DNA of 33,184 nucleotides from Bacillota bacterium (GTDB lineage Bacteria; Bacillota; Thermosediminibacteria; Thermosediminibacterales; Tepidanaerobacteraceae): NCBI GenBank assembly GCA_023622055.1, contig JAMNZY010000091.1, positions 1 to 33,184 of the forward strand, read 5' to 3'. Shown piece by piece: positions 8,292 to 14,733 of this stretch (position 1 is its first letter; each line of letters starts with the position of its first letter). The notes under the pieces were generated by a model. It saw only the letters and a program-made list of their open reading frames with translations, ran no database searches and was not told where the DNA came from. The position numbers and the translations under genes were made by a program.

Positions 8292-8740
8292 AACTGTCGC
8301 TTAAAGACCCTATTTTAATAACAGTTGTAGTTGCTTTATTGACACTGGTAGGCAATTTTGTGGGTTATAAAATCGATCCTATAACTGCCTTTCCGGGAAT
8401 GCTCATTCTATTTTTGATAGTAATAGTAGGTCTATGGATAACCAAAGTAATGCCAGGGAACCTACCGGCGGTAGTATATGTATCCCTTTTAGGCATTGTT
8501 CTTACAATGCCCTGGTTCCCCTTGGGTGAAAAAGTGGCAGAACTCACATCACAAGTGAACTTTTTGGCCCTTACTACACCTATTTTAGGTTTTGCTGGTA
8601 TTTCCTTGGGTAAAAACTTGGATTCTTTTAAACAAAATGGTCTCAAAATATTTGTAGTGGCTATCTTTGTTTTTATCGGTACTTATATAGGTTCTGCAAT
8701 AATAGCCCAAGTTGTATTGAAACTTACCGGCCAAATTTAG
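8288..8740 (+). CDS. small membrane protein, putative partner of the DUF3100 protein
   Basis: This is a 150-residue protein with about four to five hydrophobic segments and no signal peptide or recognised domain. The segment ILGFAGISLGKNLDSF followed by a long hydrophobic helix is reminiscent of one repeat of secondary transporters with a glycine-rich core. I do not recognise the family with confidence. Its ATG overlaps the stop of the DUF3100 gene (ATGA) and GAGGAGG lies ten bases upstream, so the two are translationally coupled and probably made in fixed ratio. A strong terminator follows, closing the three-gene operon. It may be the second half of a split transporter. Confidence 0.65.
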   Translation: MKLSLKDPILITVVVALLTLVGNFVGYKIDPITAFPGMLILFLIVIVGLWITKVMPGNLPAVVYVSLLGIVLTMPWFPLGEKVAELTSQVNFLALTTPILGFAGISLGKNLDSFKQNGLKIFVVAIFVFIGTYIGSAIIAQVVLKLTGQI

Positions 8741-8765
8741 TCTATTGGTCAAGAACAGTTTGAAC

Positions 8766-8806
8766 AAATCCCTCTATTCTGATAATATCAGATAGAGGGA
8801 TTTTAT
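8766..8806 (+). terminator. strong intrinsic terminator of the amidohydrolase/DUF3100 operon
   Basis: AATCCCTCTA pairs with TAGAGGGATT, and the stem continues through CTGAT/ATCAG with a one-base bulge and a tiny loop. TTTTAT follows. Confidence 0.88.
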
Positions 8807-8813
8807 CTGTTAT

Positions 8814-8841
8814 TTGAGTTTATAATTTTTTCGTGGATAAT
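8814..8841 (+). promoter_or_regulatory. putative promoter of the HAD phosphatase leader
   Basis: TTGAGT, a 16-base spacer and GATAAT. It would start a transcript near 8849, giving a leader of about 140 bases before the HAD gene. Confidence 0.4.
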
Positions 8842-8854
8842 TATTCTTTTGAGT

Positions 8855-8960
8855 GAAGGGGACAGCACACGTCCTTTTAAGCAAGACCCTCGTTATCCTT
8901 AAGCTTGGTTCAAACGTAGCAGGGGCAGCCTGCGGGAAGCACGCGACTGCTACTTAAGTT
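8855..8960 (+). promoter_or_regulatory. GC-rich structured leader upstream of the HAD gene, unassigned
   Basis: This stretch is clearly richer in G+C than the surrounding intergenic DNA. GTAGCAG (8916-8922) pairs with CTGCTAC (8947-8953), and the stem may extend through CTTAA (8898-8902)/TTAAG (8954-8958) across an internal loop. An alternative hairpin GCAGG (8919-8923)/CCTGC (8929-8933) would exclude the long one. A short GGAC/GTCC dyad lies at 8860-8874. I do not recognise a known riboswitch class. It could be a leader RNA or the remnant of a palindromic repeat. Confidence 0.35.
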
Positions 8961-8989
8961 GATATTAAGTTATCTGAGGTGATTTTTAA

Positions 8990-9817
8990 ATGGCAATAAA
9001 ATTAATAGCTCTTGACATTGATGGCACTATTGTAGATGGCGATAATAATGTTTCCCCAGCCAATGAAAAAGCCATAAAAGAGGCAATGTCCAAAGGCATA
9101 CAAATTGCGCTGGTGACCGGAAGGCATCGGAGGGGCACAAAAAAAGTCCAGGACACCCTTGGCCTTGATATGAAGAAAACCCCATTAGTTATAAATAATG
9201 GCGCTATTGTGTACCTGGGAGAAGACATAGTGTGGAAGGACTTTTTAAGTGCAGATGAGGCTGATGAGGTTATAAATTTTGCCACAAAAATACCTGGCGT
9301 TGCTACTACAGTTTTTCAGCCAGACCATATACAGCTTCACTGTAGTTTGACATTAGATAGGGATTGGGTGATAGATAGACTGGAAGTCTTTGAAATGAGC
9401 TGCAGCAAAGTAGTTGATAACCCAGATGAGCTCATTCGAGAAGACGTAGCCAAGATAATGTTGATTACAGAGGGCAGTGAAAAAGCCCTTGAGATTTTAC
9501 AGATGTGGCCGGAAAAACTTTCACACTTGAAATATGCTCGTTCTTATCCGTATATTTGTGAAATAAACAGCAGCACATGTGATAAAGGCCGAGGCCTTAA
9601 AGTATTATGTGAGAAGTTGGGCATTTCGCCGGAAGAAGTTTTAGCGGTAGGTGACGGAGAAAGTGATGTGCCTATGCTGGCCTTTGCCAAAAATGCAGTA
9701 TTTGTCAGACACGGCGACTACCTGCCTGAGCTTCCGCCCCATGTCAGAGTGACTCCAGAAGGATGCCACCATGAAGGTGCTGCCTGGGCCATAACAAATA
9801 CAATTTTCGGCTCTTAA
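8990..9817 (+). CDS. Cof-type HAD-family hydrolase
   Basis: This is a 275-residue cytosolic HAD phosphatase of the Cof/YidA type, a size typical of the family. Motif I is DIDGTIVD with nucleophile Asp8 and general acid Asp10. Motif II is the Thr of ALVTGR. The motif III lysine is probably in the CDKGRGL segment near 200. Motif IV is GDGESDVPML. The region between motifs II and III forms the large C2-type cap that sets specificity, so substrates (sugar phosphates, flavin or PLP phosphates in relatives) cannot be named. The start ATG has GAGGTGA upstream at good spacing. It appears monocistronic, between the terminated amidohydrolase operon and a convergent DUF1294 gene. Confidence 0.88.
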   Translation: MAIKLIALDIDGTIVDGDNNVSPANEKAIKEAMSKGIQIALVTGRHRRGTKKVQDTLGLDMKKTPLVINNGAIVYLGEDIVWKDFLSADEADEVINFATKIPGVATTVFQPDHIQLHCSLTLDRDWVIDRLEVFEMSCSKVVDNPDELIREDVAKIMLITEGSEKALEILQMWPEKLSHLKYARSYPYICEINSSTCDKGRGLKVLCEKLGISPEEVLAVGDGESDVPMLAFAKNAVFVRHGDYLPELPPHVRVTPEGCHHEGAAWAITNTIFGS

Positions 9818-9848
9818 CTTATCTTCTCCTGTTATCAAGGGCGTAAAG

Positions 9849-9870
9849 ATAAAGTTTGTGCAAGCTTTAT
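9849..9870. terminator. weak dyad between convergent genes
   Basis: ATAAAGTTTG faces CAAGCTTTAT around a two-base centre, with one G-T wobble. It lies between the HAD gene and the convergent DUF1294 gene, without a T run. It may be a weak bidirectional terminator. Confidence 0.3.
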
Positions 9871-9883
9871 GTAATGATAGTGA

Positions 9884-10153
9884 TTATGTTAATGTGAAGT
9901 AAATTATTGCCAATTGTAGAAATAAGATTATGGGGATACCTAATGTGAAACTTAGATGTTTGGTTTTATGTCGAAAAAAATACATACCCATGAGAACTCC
10001 CGCTGAGCCGCCAAGGATTGCTACTATAAAAAAAGTTTTTTCTTTTATCCGCCACAGGTTGTATTTAGATTTAAATTTGTCTATGCCCATTAAAATAAAA
10101 CCAAGGACATTAATTAAAGCAGCTGGCCAAAGGATAAGATTCATTGAGTCCAT
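9884..10153 (-). CDS. DUF1294 family small membrane protein
   Basis: This is an 89-residue membrane protein with three hydrophobic segments, at about residues 4-24, 40-60 and 68-88. The sequence FILMGIDKFKSK, a basic RIKEKTFF loop and LGGSAGVLMGMYFFRHKTKH are the recognisable DUF1294 signature. The function of this widespread family is unknown. AGGAG lies seven bases before the ATG. It converges on the HAD gene and diverges from the next membrane-protein gene, so it is likely transcribed alone. Confidence 0.85.
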   Translation of the reverse strand: MDSMNLILWPAALINVLGFILMGIDKFKSKYNLWRIKEKTFFIVAILGGSAGVLMGMYFFRHKTKHLSFTLGIPIILFLQLAIIYFTLT

Positions 10154-10352
10154 TTATTTGCTCCTATTCTTTAAAATTTTAGTTTCTATAAACAAAATTA
10201 TATATGATATTGCATTTCCCAGCTAGCATCACAAAATCACAGAAGGAAAATCATCACTATTTGTCGAATTAAAGATATGATTACCGTTAAACACCATAGA
10301 CTTTTCTTTTCCTAATCTTACATTAAAGACAATAATTTTCGGAGGTTGCGTT

Positions 10353-10877
10353 GTGACAACAGATGGTTTGGTATTTCCTCTGTGGGTTTTGCATTTTATC
10401 CCCAGGCTCGTTCCGCGAATAATAATTATTAAATTTATAATAAATACAGTAATTGTATGGCTTTATCTAAAAAAGCACAAAAAATTGAACAGGTTAAAAA
10501 TATATTGCTTTAGAGCTTATGGCAGTGAAAAAACCACCCAGCCAGAAATAAACAGAAGGGTGGTTTTTGGTTATGCTTTAAAAGCGGCAGTTTTTAGTTA
10601 TTTTGCAGATTTTCTGGGCGGTGTGGTGATGATAGGTTTTCTAAAGGCCGCCCCCTTAGAGAAGTATATGGATACATATCTGGTCTGGTCTAATTGGGTC
10701 AGCGGCTTTGTCCATATTTTCATTGTGCTAATGGTGGGACTACTGATTTATCTGTATCATAGAGGCATGGGAAGAAGGCTCACTTTGGACAGAACCGAAG
10801 CCCATGGCTTGGGCCTTATTATGGGAATTTTCACAGCTCCCTGGTTTTTCTTCATACCTACTGCTTGGCTTTGTTAA
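10353..10877 (+). CDS. unrecognised multi-pass membrane protein
   Basis: This is a 174-residue protein with about four hydrophobic segments and a short basic cytoplasmic-type linker (KKHKKLNRLK) after the first ones. I do not recognise a family. GGAGG lies seven bases upstream of the GTG start, which supports real translation. Two things are odd. A perfect 11-bp terminator-like dyad lies inside the coding region (10529-10568). The last 138 bases also overlap, antisense, the 3' end of dnaE. Either the protein is genuine and the overlap arose by loss of the original dnaE stop, or the C-terminal part is less certain. The hydrophobic pattern over the whole ORF favours a real gene. Confidence 0.6.
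   Translation: MTTDGLVFPLWVLHFIPRLVPRIIIIKFIINTVIVWLYLKKHKKLNRLKIYCFRAYGSEKTTQPEINRRVVFGYALKAAVFSYFADFLGGVVMIGFLKAAPLEKYMDTYLVWSNWVSGFVHIFIVLMVGLLIYLYHRGMGRRLTLDRTEAHGLGLIMGIFTAPWFFFIPTAWLC
10529..10568. terminator. terminator-like hairpin inside a CDS, possibly ending dnaE transcripts
   Basis: AAAAACCACCC pairs perfectly with GGGTGGTTTTT (11 bp, 18-base loop), with a T run on both strands. On the minus strand it lies about 170 bases past the dnaE stop. Nearly the same stem recurs after spoVT. Confidence 0.5.
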
Positions 10878-13800
10878 AGGCCTAATCCTTTCTACAATTA
10901 CAGTGCGGTGGCCGTCATCAGAGAGGTCAACACAGCCTTCAACTATTATGGCGGCTCCTGGCTCAAGATAAGGCCCGTAAAATTTAAGCTCCTTGGGGAA
11001 TACTACAAGTTCTACACTGCCTGTCAAGTCTTCTAACCGGACAAACATCATGCGACCTTTGTTTCGAGTAAGTCCAAAGCGCCTATCCAGCAGTATACCT
11101 GCAAGGCGCACCTTTTTTTTATAGCAGATTTCTGACACTTCTTGAGCTGTGTGAGAGCGAAGGTCTTTAACCCATTCTTCATCAAATTCCATAGGGTGAA
11201 ATGTTATATAGTGGCCTAGAGAGGAAAGTTCATGATAGGCCTTTTCTTCAAAAGAAAAATCCGGCAAATGAACATCTTCAGCCAAAGCTTTTATAGGGGA
11301 TTCTTCTGCAAAAAGGCTCAGTTGGCCGGTGATTCCTTGCTTTTGTTTCATGGCAGGTTTTACGGCCAGCAAAAGGGCGGGCCTTGAAAGGCCGAAGCTG
11401 TCAAAAGCTCCTGCCAAGATCAAAGATTCCAGTGCAGGAGTTCCTACAGCTCTGCGGTCAATTCGCCGGCAGAAGTCAAAGAGGCCTGTAAAAGGCTTGT
11501 CGTTTCTAGCTCTTAAAATTTCTTTGATACCTTTAGGGCCTAGGTTTTTAACCAGGCTGAGGCCGGTCCGGATTGAGCTATCTTCTGGCACAAATCCCAC
11601 TTCACTTTTATTTATATCTGGCCGAAGAAGTTTTATGCCCCTACGGCGGGCTTCAGACAGATAAAGCTGCAGCCTGGAAGGGGTATCTGTGTATAGAGAC
11701 AGCAGTGCAGCAAAGTACTCCAAGGGGAAGTGTTCTTTTAAAAAGACAGTCCTGTAAGCCATAATTGCATAGCATATGCTGTGGGATTTGTTAAAGCCGT
11801 AATCTCCAAAGGCTTCCAGTATGGAAAATATCTTTTCAGCTGTCTTTTTGTCAATGCCTCGATAAATGGCTTCCCTAATAAATCTAGGTTTGTGCTTTTC
11901 AATAGATTCTTTGTCTTTTTTGGCAATAGCCCGCCTAAGAAGGTCTGCTTCTCCCAAGGTATAACCGGCCACTGCCTGCGCCGCCTGCATCAGCTGTTCC
12001 TGATATACAAAGACACCATAGGTGTCAGAAAGCACTGACTCAAGGCATGGGTGAGGATAAGTTATTTCTTTTTTGCCCTGGCGGCGAGCTATGAATTCTT
12101 CAGTCATGCCGCTTTTGAGAGGTCCAGGTCGGTAGAGGGCCAGTACTGCCGACAAATCTTGGATATTTTTGGGACGGATTTTCCTAAGCAGGTTTCTCAT
12201 ACCGGTGCTTTCCAGTTGGAAAGTGGAGGTGGTATCCCCCTGGCACAGTGCCTCATAGGTTTTGGCATCATTTAGAGGTATGTCTTTAGGGGAAAGTTTA
12301 ATGCCGTGTCTTTTATAGATAAAGCTGAGAGTATCCCCTATAACTGTCAAAAAACGCAGACCTAAAAGGTCGATTTTAACAAGACCCAAATCCTCCAACA
12401 TGTCCATATCCACTTGTGTTATGATTTCTTGGCCAGAGGCCCGCTGCAAGGGCACGTACTTGGTTAAAGGTTCTTTGGCAATGACTACGCCTGCTGAATG
12501 TTGAGTCATATGGCGGGGGAGGCCTTGCAGATGCGCAGCTGTTTTAAAGGAAAGCCTTACATCCGGATCTCGGCGAACCAGAGCCCAAAGGTGCGGGCTT
12601 TGGTGCAGAGCCTCTTCAAGGGTCATATGTGAATAAGGAATCAGGGAGCACATTTGATCTATCTTGTTGTAATCGAGTTTTAAGGCTCTGCCTGTATCTC
12701 TCAGCACTGCTCGGGCCTGCAGGGTAGAAAAGGCCCCTGCATGGGCAATCCTATCCCGGCCGAAGCGCTTTCTGATGTAATCCAGGACTTGGCGCCGGCC
12801 CCTGTGGCAAAGGTCTATATCGATATCAGGGGGGCTTACCCTTTCAGGATTTAAAAACCGCTCAAAGATAAGGCCGTACTCAACGGGATCGACATCTGTG
12901 ATTCCCAGACAATATGCCACAAGGCTTCCAGGGGCAGAGCCGCGGCCTACGCCTACCGGAATACTTTCCGTTAAAGCAAAGTCCACTATGTCTTTTACGA
13001 TGAGAAAATAACCGGAAAACCCTGTCTTTTTTATTGTGGAAAGTTCGTAAGAGAGTCTGTGGGAAATCTGAGGGGGCAGTGGATTGCCATAGCGTTTTTT
13101 GGCTCCCTGAAAAGTAAGTTTTTGTAAATAGCTGTCCACGTCATACTCAGAAGGCACCGGAATTTCCGGCAGAGAAATCTGACCCAATTCCAGTTTAACA
13201 TTACATCTTGAAGCGATGAGGGCACTGTTTTGTATAGCTTCAGGCACATCAGAAAACAATTCTCTCATAGCCCTTTCGCTCTTGAGATAGTGCTGGTTGC
13301 CTGGCAGTGAGGGAGCTTCTCCCACTACAGACAAAGTCTGTACCGATAAAAGTACATCGTGTATGTGGCTATCTTTCGGCTCAAGGTAGTGGACATCGTT
13401 GGTAGCCACAAGACCTATGGAAAGTTCTTTGGCAAAGGTCTTCAGCCAGAAGTTGATTTTCTTTTGCTCTTCAAGGCCATGGTCTTGAAGTTCCAGGAAA
13501 AAGTTGTTCTTCCCAAAAATTTCAGCATAGTCTCCTGCAGCCTTTTTGGCTTTGGCAATATCACCTTTCAGTATATAATCTGCCACTTCTCCCTTTAAGC
13601 AGCCGCTGAGGGCAATTAGACCCTTGCTATAAGTGGAGAGTAGTTTTTTGTCAAGCCTAGGACGATAGTAAAAGCCTTCCAAATGGGAGATGGTTATCAG
13701 CTCAATCAGATTTTGATACCCCTCTTGGGTTTCTGCCAGCAATACCAGGTGATGGGGATTTTCTTTGCCTTCTTTTTTTCGCAAGTTTTCCACCACATAT

Positions 13801-14000
13801 ACTTCACAGCCTAAAATGGGTTTTATTTTAGCTTCAAGACACAGCTTGTAAAAAGGCACAGCTCCCCACAGCCCCCCGTGGTCTGTTAAAGCCAAGGCAG
13901 ACATACACAGCTCTGCGGCTTTCTTTACAAGTCTTGGCAAGGGGCATAAGCCATCCAGCATGCTGTACTCTGAGTGGACGTGCAAGTGGCAAAAGGACAT
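10740..14000 (-). CDS. dnaE: DNA polymerase III subunit alpha (DnaE)
   Basis: This is a replicative C-family DNA polymerase of about 1086 residues. The N-terminal PHP domain keeps HVHSEYSMLDG, TDHGG, GCEVY and NDVHY, so its metal ligands look intact, unlike E. coli DnaE where the site has decayed. The palm contains GVGRGSAPGSL and the catalytic aspartates in PPDIDIDL. A helix-hairpin-helix region follows (FGDYGFNKSHS), then an OB fold (VRLAGILLDRR... GSVELVVFPKEL). The conserved body seems to end around VIVERIRPL; the last 45 or so residues are unconserved-looking and overlap the convergent gene. Firmicutes normally also carry PolC, with DnaE extending primers. The ATG at 14000 has AAGGGTG six bases upstream; the GTG three codons earlier overlaps that site and is rejected. 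Confidence 0.95.
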   Translation of the reverse strand: MSFCHLHVHSEYSMLDGLCPLPRLVKKAAELCMSALALTDHGGLWGAVPFYKLCLEAKIKPILGCEVYVVENLRKKEGKENPHHLVLLAETQEGYQNLIELITISHLEGFYYRPRLDKKLLSTYSKGLIALSGCLKGEVADYILKGDIAKAKKAAGDYAEIFGKNNFFLELQDHGLEEQKKINFWLKTFAKELSIGLVATNDVHYLEPKDSHIHDVLLSVQTLSVVGEAPSLPGNQHYLKSERAMRELFSDVPEAIQNSALIASRCNVKLELGQISLPEIPVPSEYDVDSYLQKLTFQGAKKRYGNPLPPQISHRLSYELSTIKKTGFSGYFLIVKDIVDFALTESIPVGVGRGSAPGSLVAYCLGITDVDPVEYGLIFERFLNPERVSPPDIDIDLCHRGRRQVLDYIRKRFGRDRIAHAGAFSTLQARAVLRDTGRALKLDYNKIDQMCSLIPYSHMTLEEALHQSPHLWALVRRDPDVRLSFKTAAHLQGLPRHMTQHSAGVVIAKEPLTKYVPLQRASGQEIITQVDMDMLEDLGLVKIDLLGLRFLTVIGDTLSFIYKRHGIKLSPKDIPLNDAKTYEALCQGDTTSTFQLESTGMRNLLRKIRPKNIQDLSAVLALYRPGPLKSGMTEEFIARRQGKKEITYPHPCLESVLSDTYGVFVYQEQLMQAAQAVAGYTLGEADLLRRAIAKKDKESIEKHKPRFIREAIYRGIDKKTAEKIFSILEAFGDYGFNKSHSICYAIMAYRTVFLKEHFPLEYFAALLSLYTDTPSRLQLYLSEARRRGIKLLRPDINKSEVGFVPEDSSIRTGLSLVKNLGPKGIKEILRARNDKPFTGLFDFCRRIDRRAVGTPALESLILAGAFDSFGLSRPALLLAVKPAMKQKQGITGQLSLFAEESPIKALAEDVHLPDFSFEEKAYHELSSLGHYITFHPMEFDEEWVKDLRSHTAQEVSEICYKKKVRLAGILLDRRFGLTRNKGRMMFVRLEDLTGSVELVVFPKELKFYGPYLEPGAAIIVEGCVDLSDDGHRTVIVERIRPLTKPSSRYEEKPGSCENSHNKAQAMGFGSVQSEPSSHASMIQINQ

Positions 14001-14039
14001 ATATATCACCCTTAACCGAACAAATGTTTATCAACAAAT

Positions 14040-14069
14040 ATAATACCATCTAAACAAGTGTTTTGTAAA
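14040..14069 (-). promoter_or_regulatory. putative dnaE promoter
   Basis: On the minus strand TTTACA, an 18-base spacer and TATTAT lie about 40 bases before the dnaE start. Both hexamers are close to the sigma-A consensus. Confidence 0.45.
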
Positions 14070-14181
14070 GTGGTATTAAATACTAATGGAGCTGTACACT
14101 TAAGCCTCGCTTATATTTTGTGAAACTAGTTATAATAAATAGAAAGCAGCGGGATTTTTAGCACTTATAGGAGGAGTGATA

Positions 14182-14601
14182 CTGATATTTGCACTTTTTG
14201 ATAATGCAATTCTTCGTTCCTTTATATCAGGATGTGCTGCTGCCTTACTTTCCTATTACATTAACAGCAAGGCGTTAAAAGATGCAGGTGAAAAGGTGAT
14301 AGTTTATTGGGCGCCGATTTTGGAAGAATTGCTAAAGACAGGTTTTGCCCTTGTGTTAAAAAGTAAAGTGCTCCTTACCCATGCCACCTTCGGAGTTGTG
14401 GAAGCAGTTTATGATATATTCACAAATGACAGTATTACAGCTTACTGGGCGGGAGCGGCAAGTCTAATAAGCCACATTGTCTTTGGGGCAATAACTCAGT
14501 ATTTTATATATAGGCAAAATAGCTTTTTTGGAATAGCAATAGCTGCTTTCGTCCACATGGCGTGGAATTTTGCAGTTATCAGGATAAAAAATCAACATTG
14601 A
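14182..14601 (+). CDS. small PrsW-like intramembrane protease homologue
   Basis: This membrane protein of about 140 residues has four or so hydrophobic segments. It carries the spaced motifs of the PrsW/CAAX-type membrane protease superfamily: PILEELLK (EExxK), FGVVEAVYD (FGxxE), a His in SHIVFG and a final HMAWN. PrsW of Bacillus cleaves the anti-sigma factor RsiW; the target here is unknown. It is shorter than typical PrsW (about 200 residues or more) and retains mainly the catalytic core. The start is unusual. The ORF track uses GTG 14176, which overlaps the AGGAGG ribosome site itself, whereas the only codon at proper spacing is CTG 14182. The start is therefore uncertain by a few codons. 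Confidence 0.65.
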   Translation: MIFALFDNAILRSFISGCAAALLSYYINSKALKDAGEKVIVYWAPILEELLKTGFALVLKSKVLLTHATFGVVEAVYDIFTNDSITAYWAGAASLISHIVFGAITQYFIYRQNSFFGIAIAAFVHMAWNFAVIRIKNQH

Positions 14602-14610
14602 TTTTATATA

Positions 14611-14649
14611 TTGACTATTGTTGATATAGTCAAGCAGTTGGGTTATAAT
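14611..14649 (+). promoter_or_regulatory. mfd promoter with overlapping dyad
   Basis: TTGATA (14621-14626), exactly 17 bases, then TATAAT (14644-14649). An inverted repeat TTGACTAT (14611-14618)/ATAGTCAA (14626-14633) covers the -35 region and could be an operator or the end of the preceding transcript. Confidence 0.65.
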
Positions 14650-14660
14650 AAATGTAACTT

Positions 14661-14689
14661 AGCCCTACTTGATATAGTGAGGGCTTTTT
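14661..14689 (+). terminator. terminator-like hairpin in the mfd leader
   Basis: AGCCCT-ACT pairs with AGTGAGGGCT with one bulge, followed by TTTTT. It lies only a few bases after the predicted mfd transcription start, so it either ends readthrough from the PrsW-like gene or attenuates mfd. Confidence 0.55.
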
Positions 14690-14733
14690 GACATTTGTCG
14701 GAAAATTACATTTATTTAAACGGGAGTATATTC

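Noticed and set aside
8881-8960. tRNA or tmRNA-like element (GGTTCAAA resembles a T-loop)
   Set aside because: No acceptor stem, anticodon arm or five-base T stem can be drawn around it.
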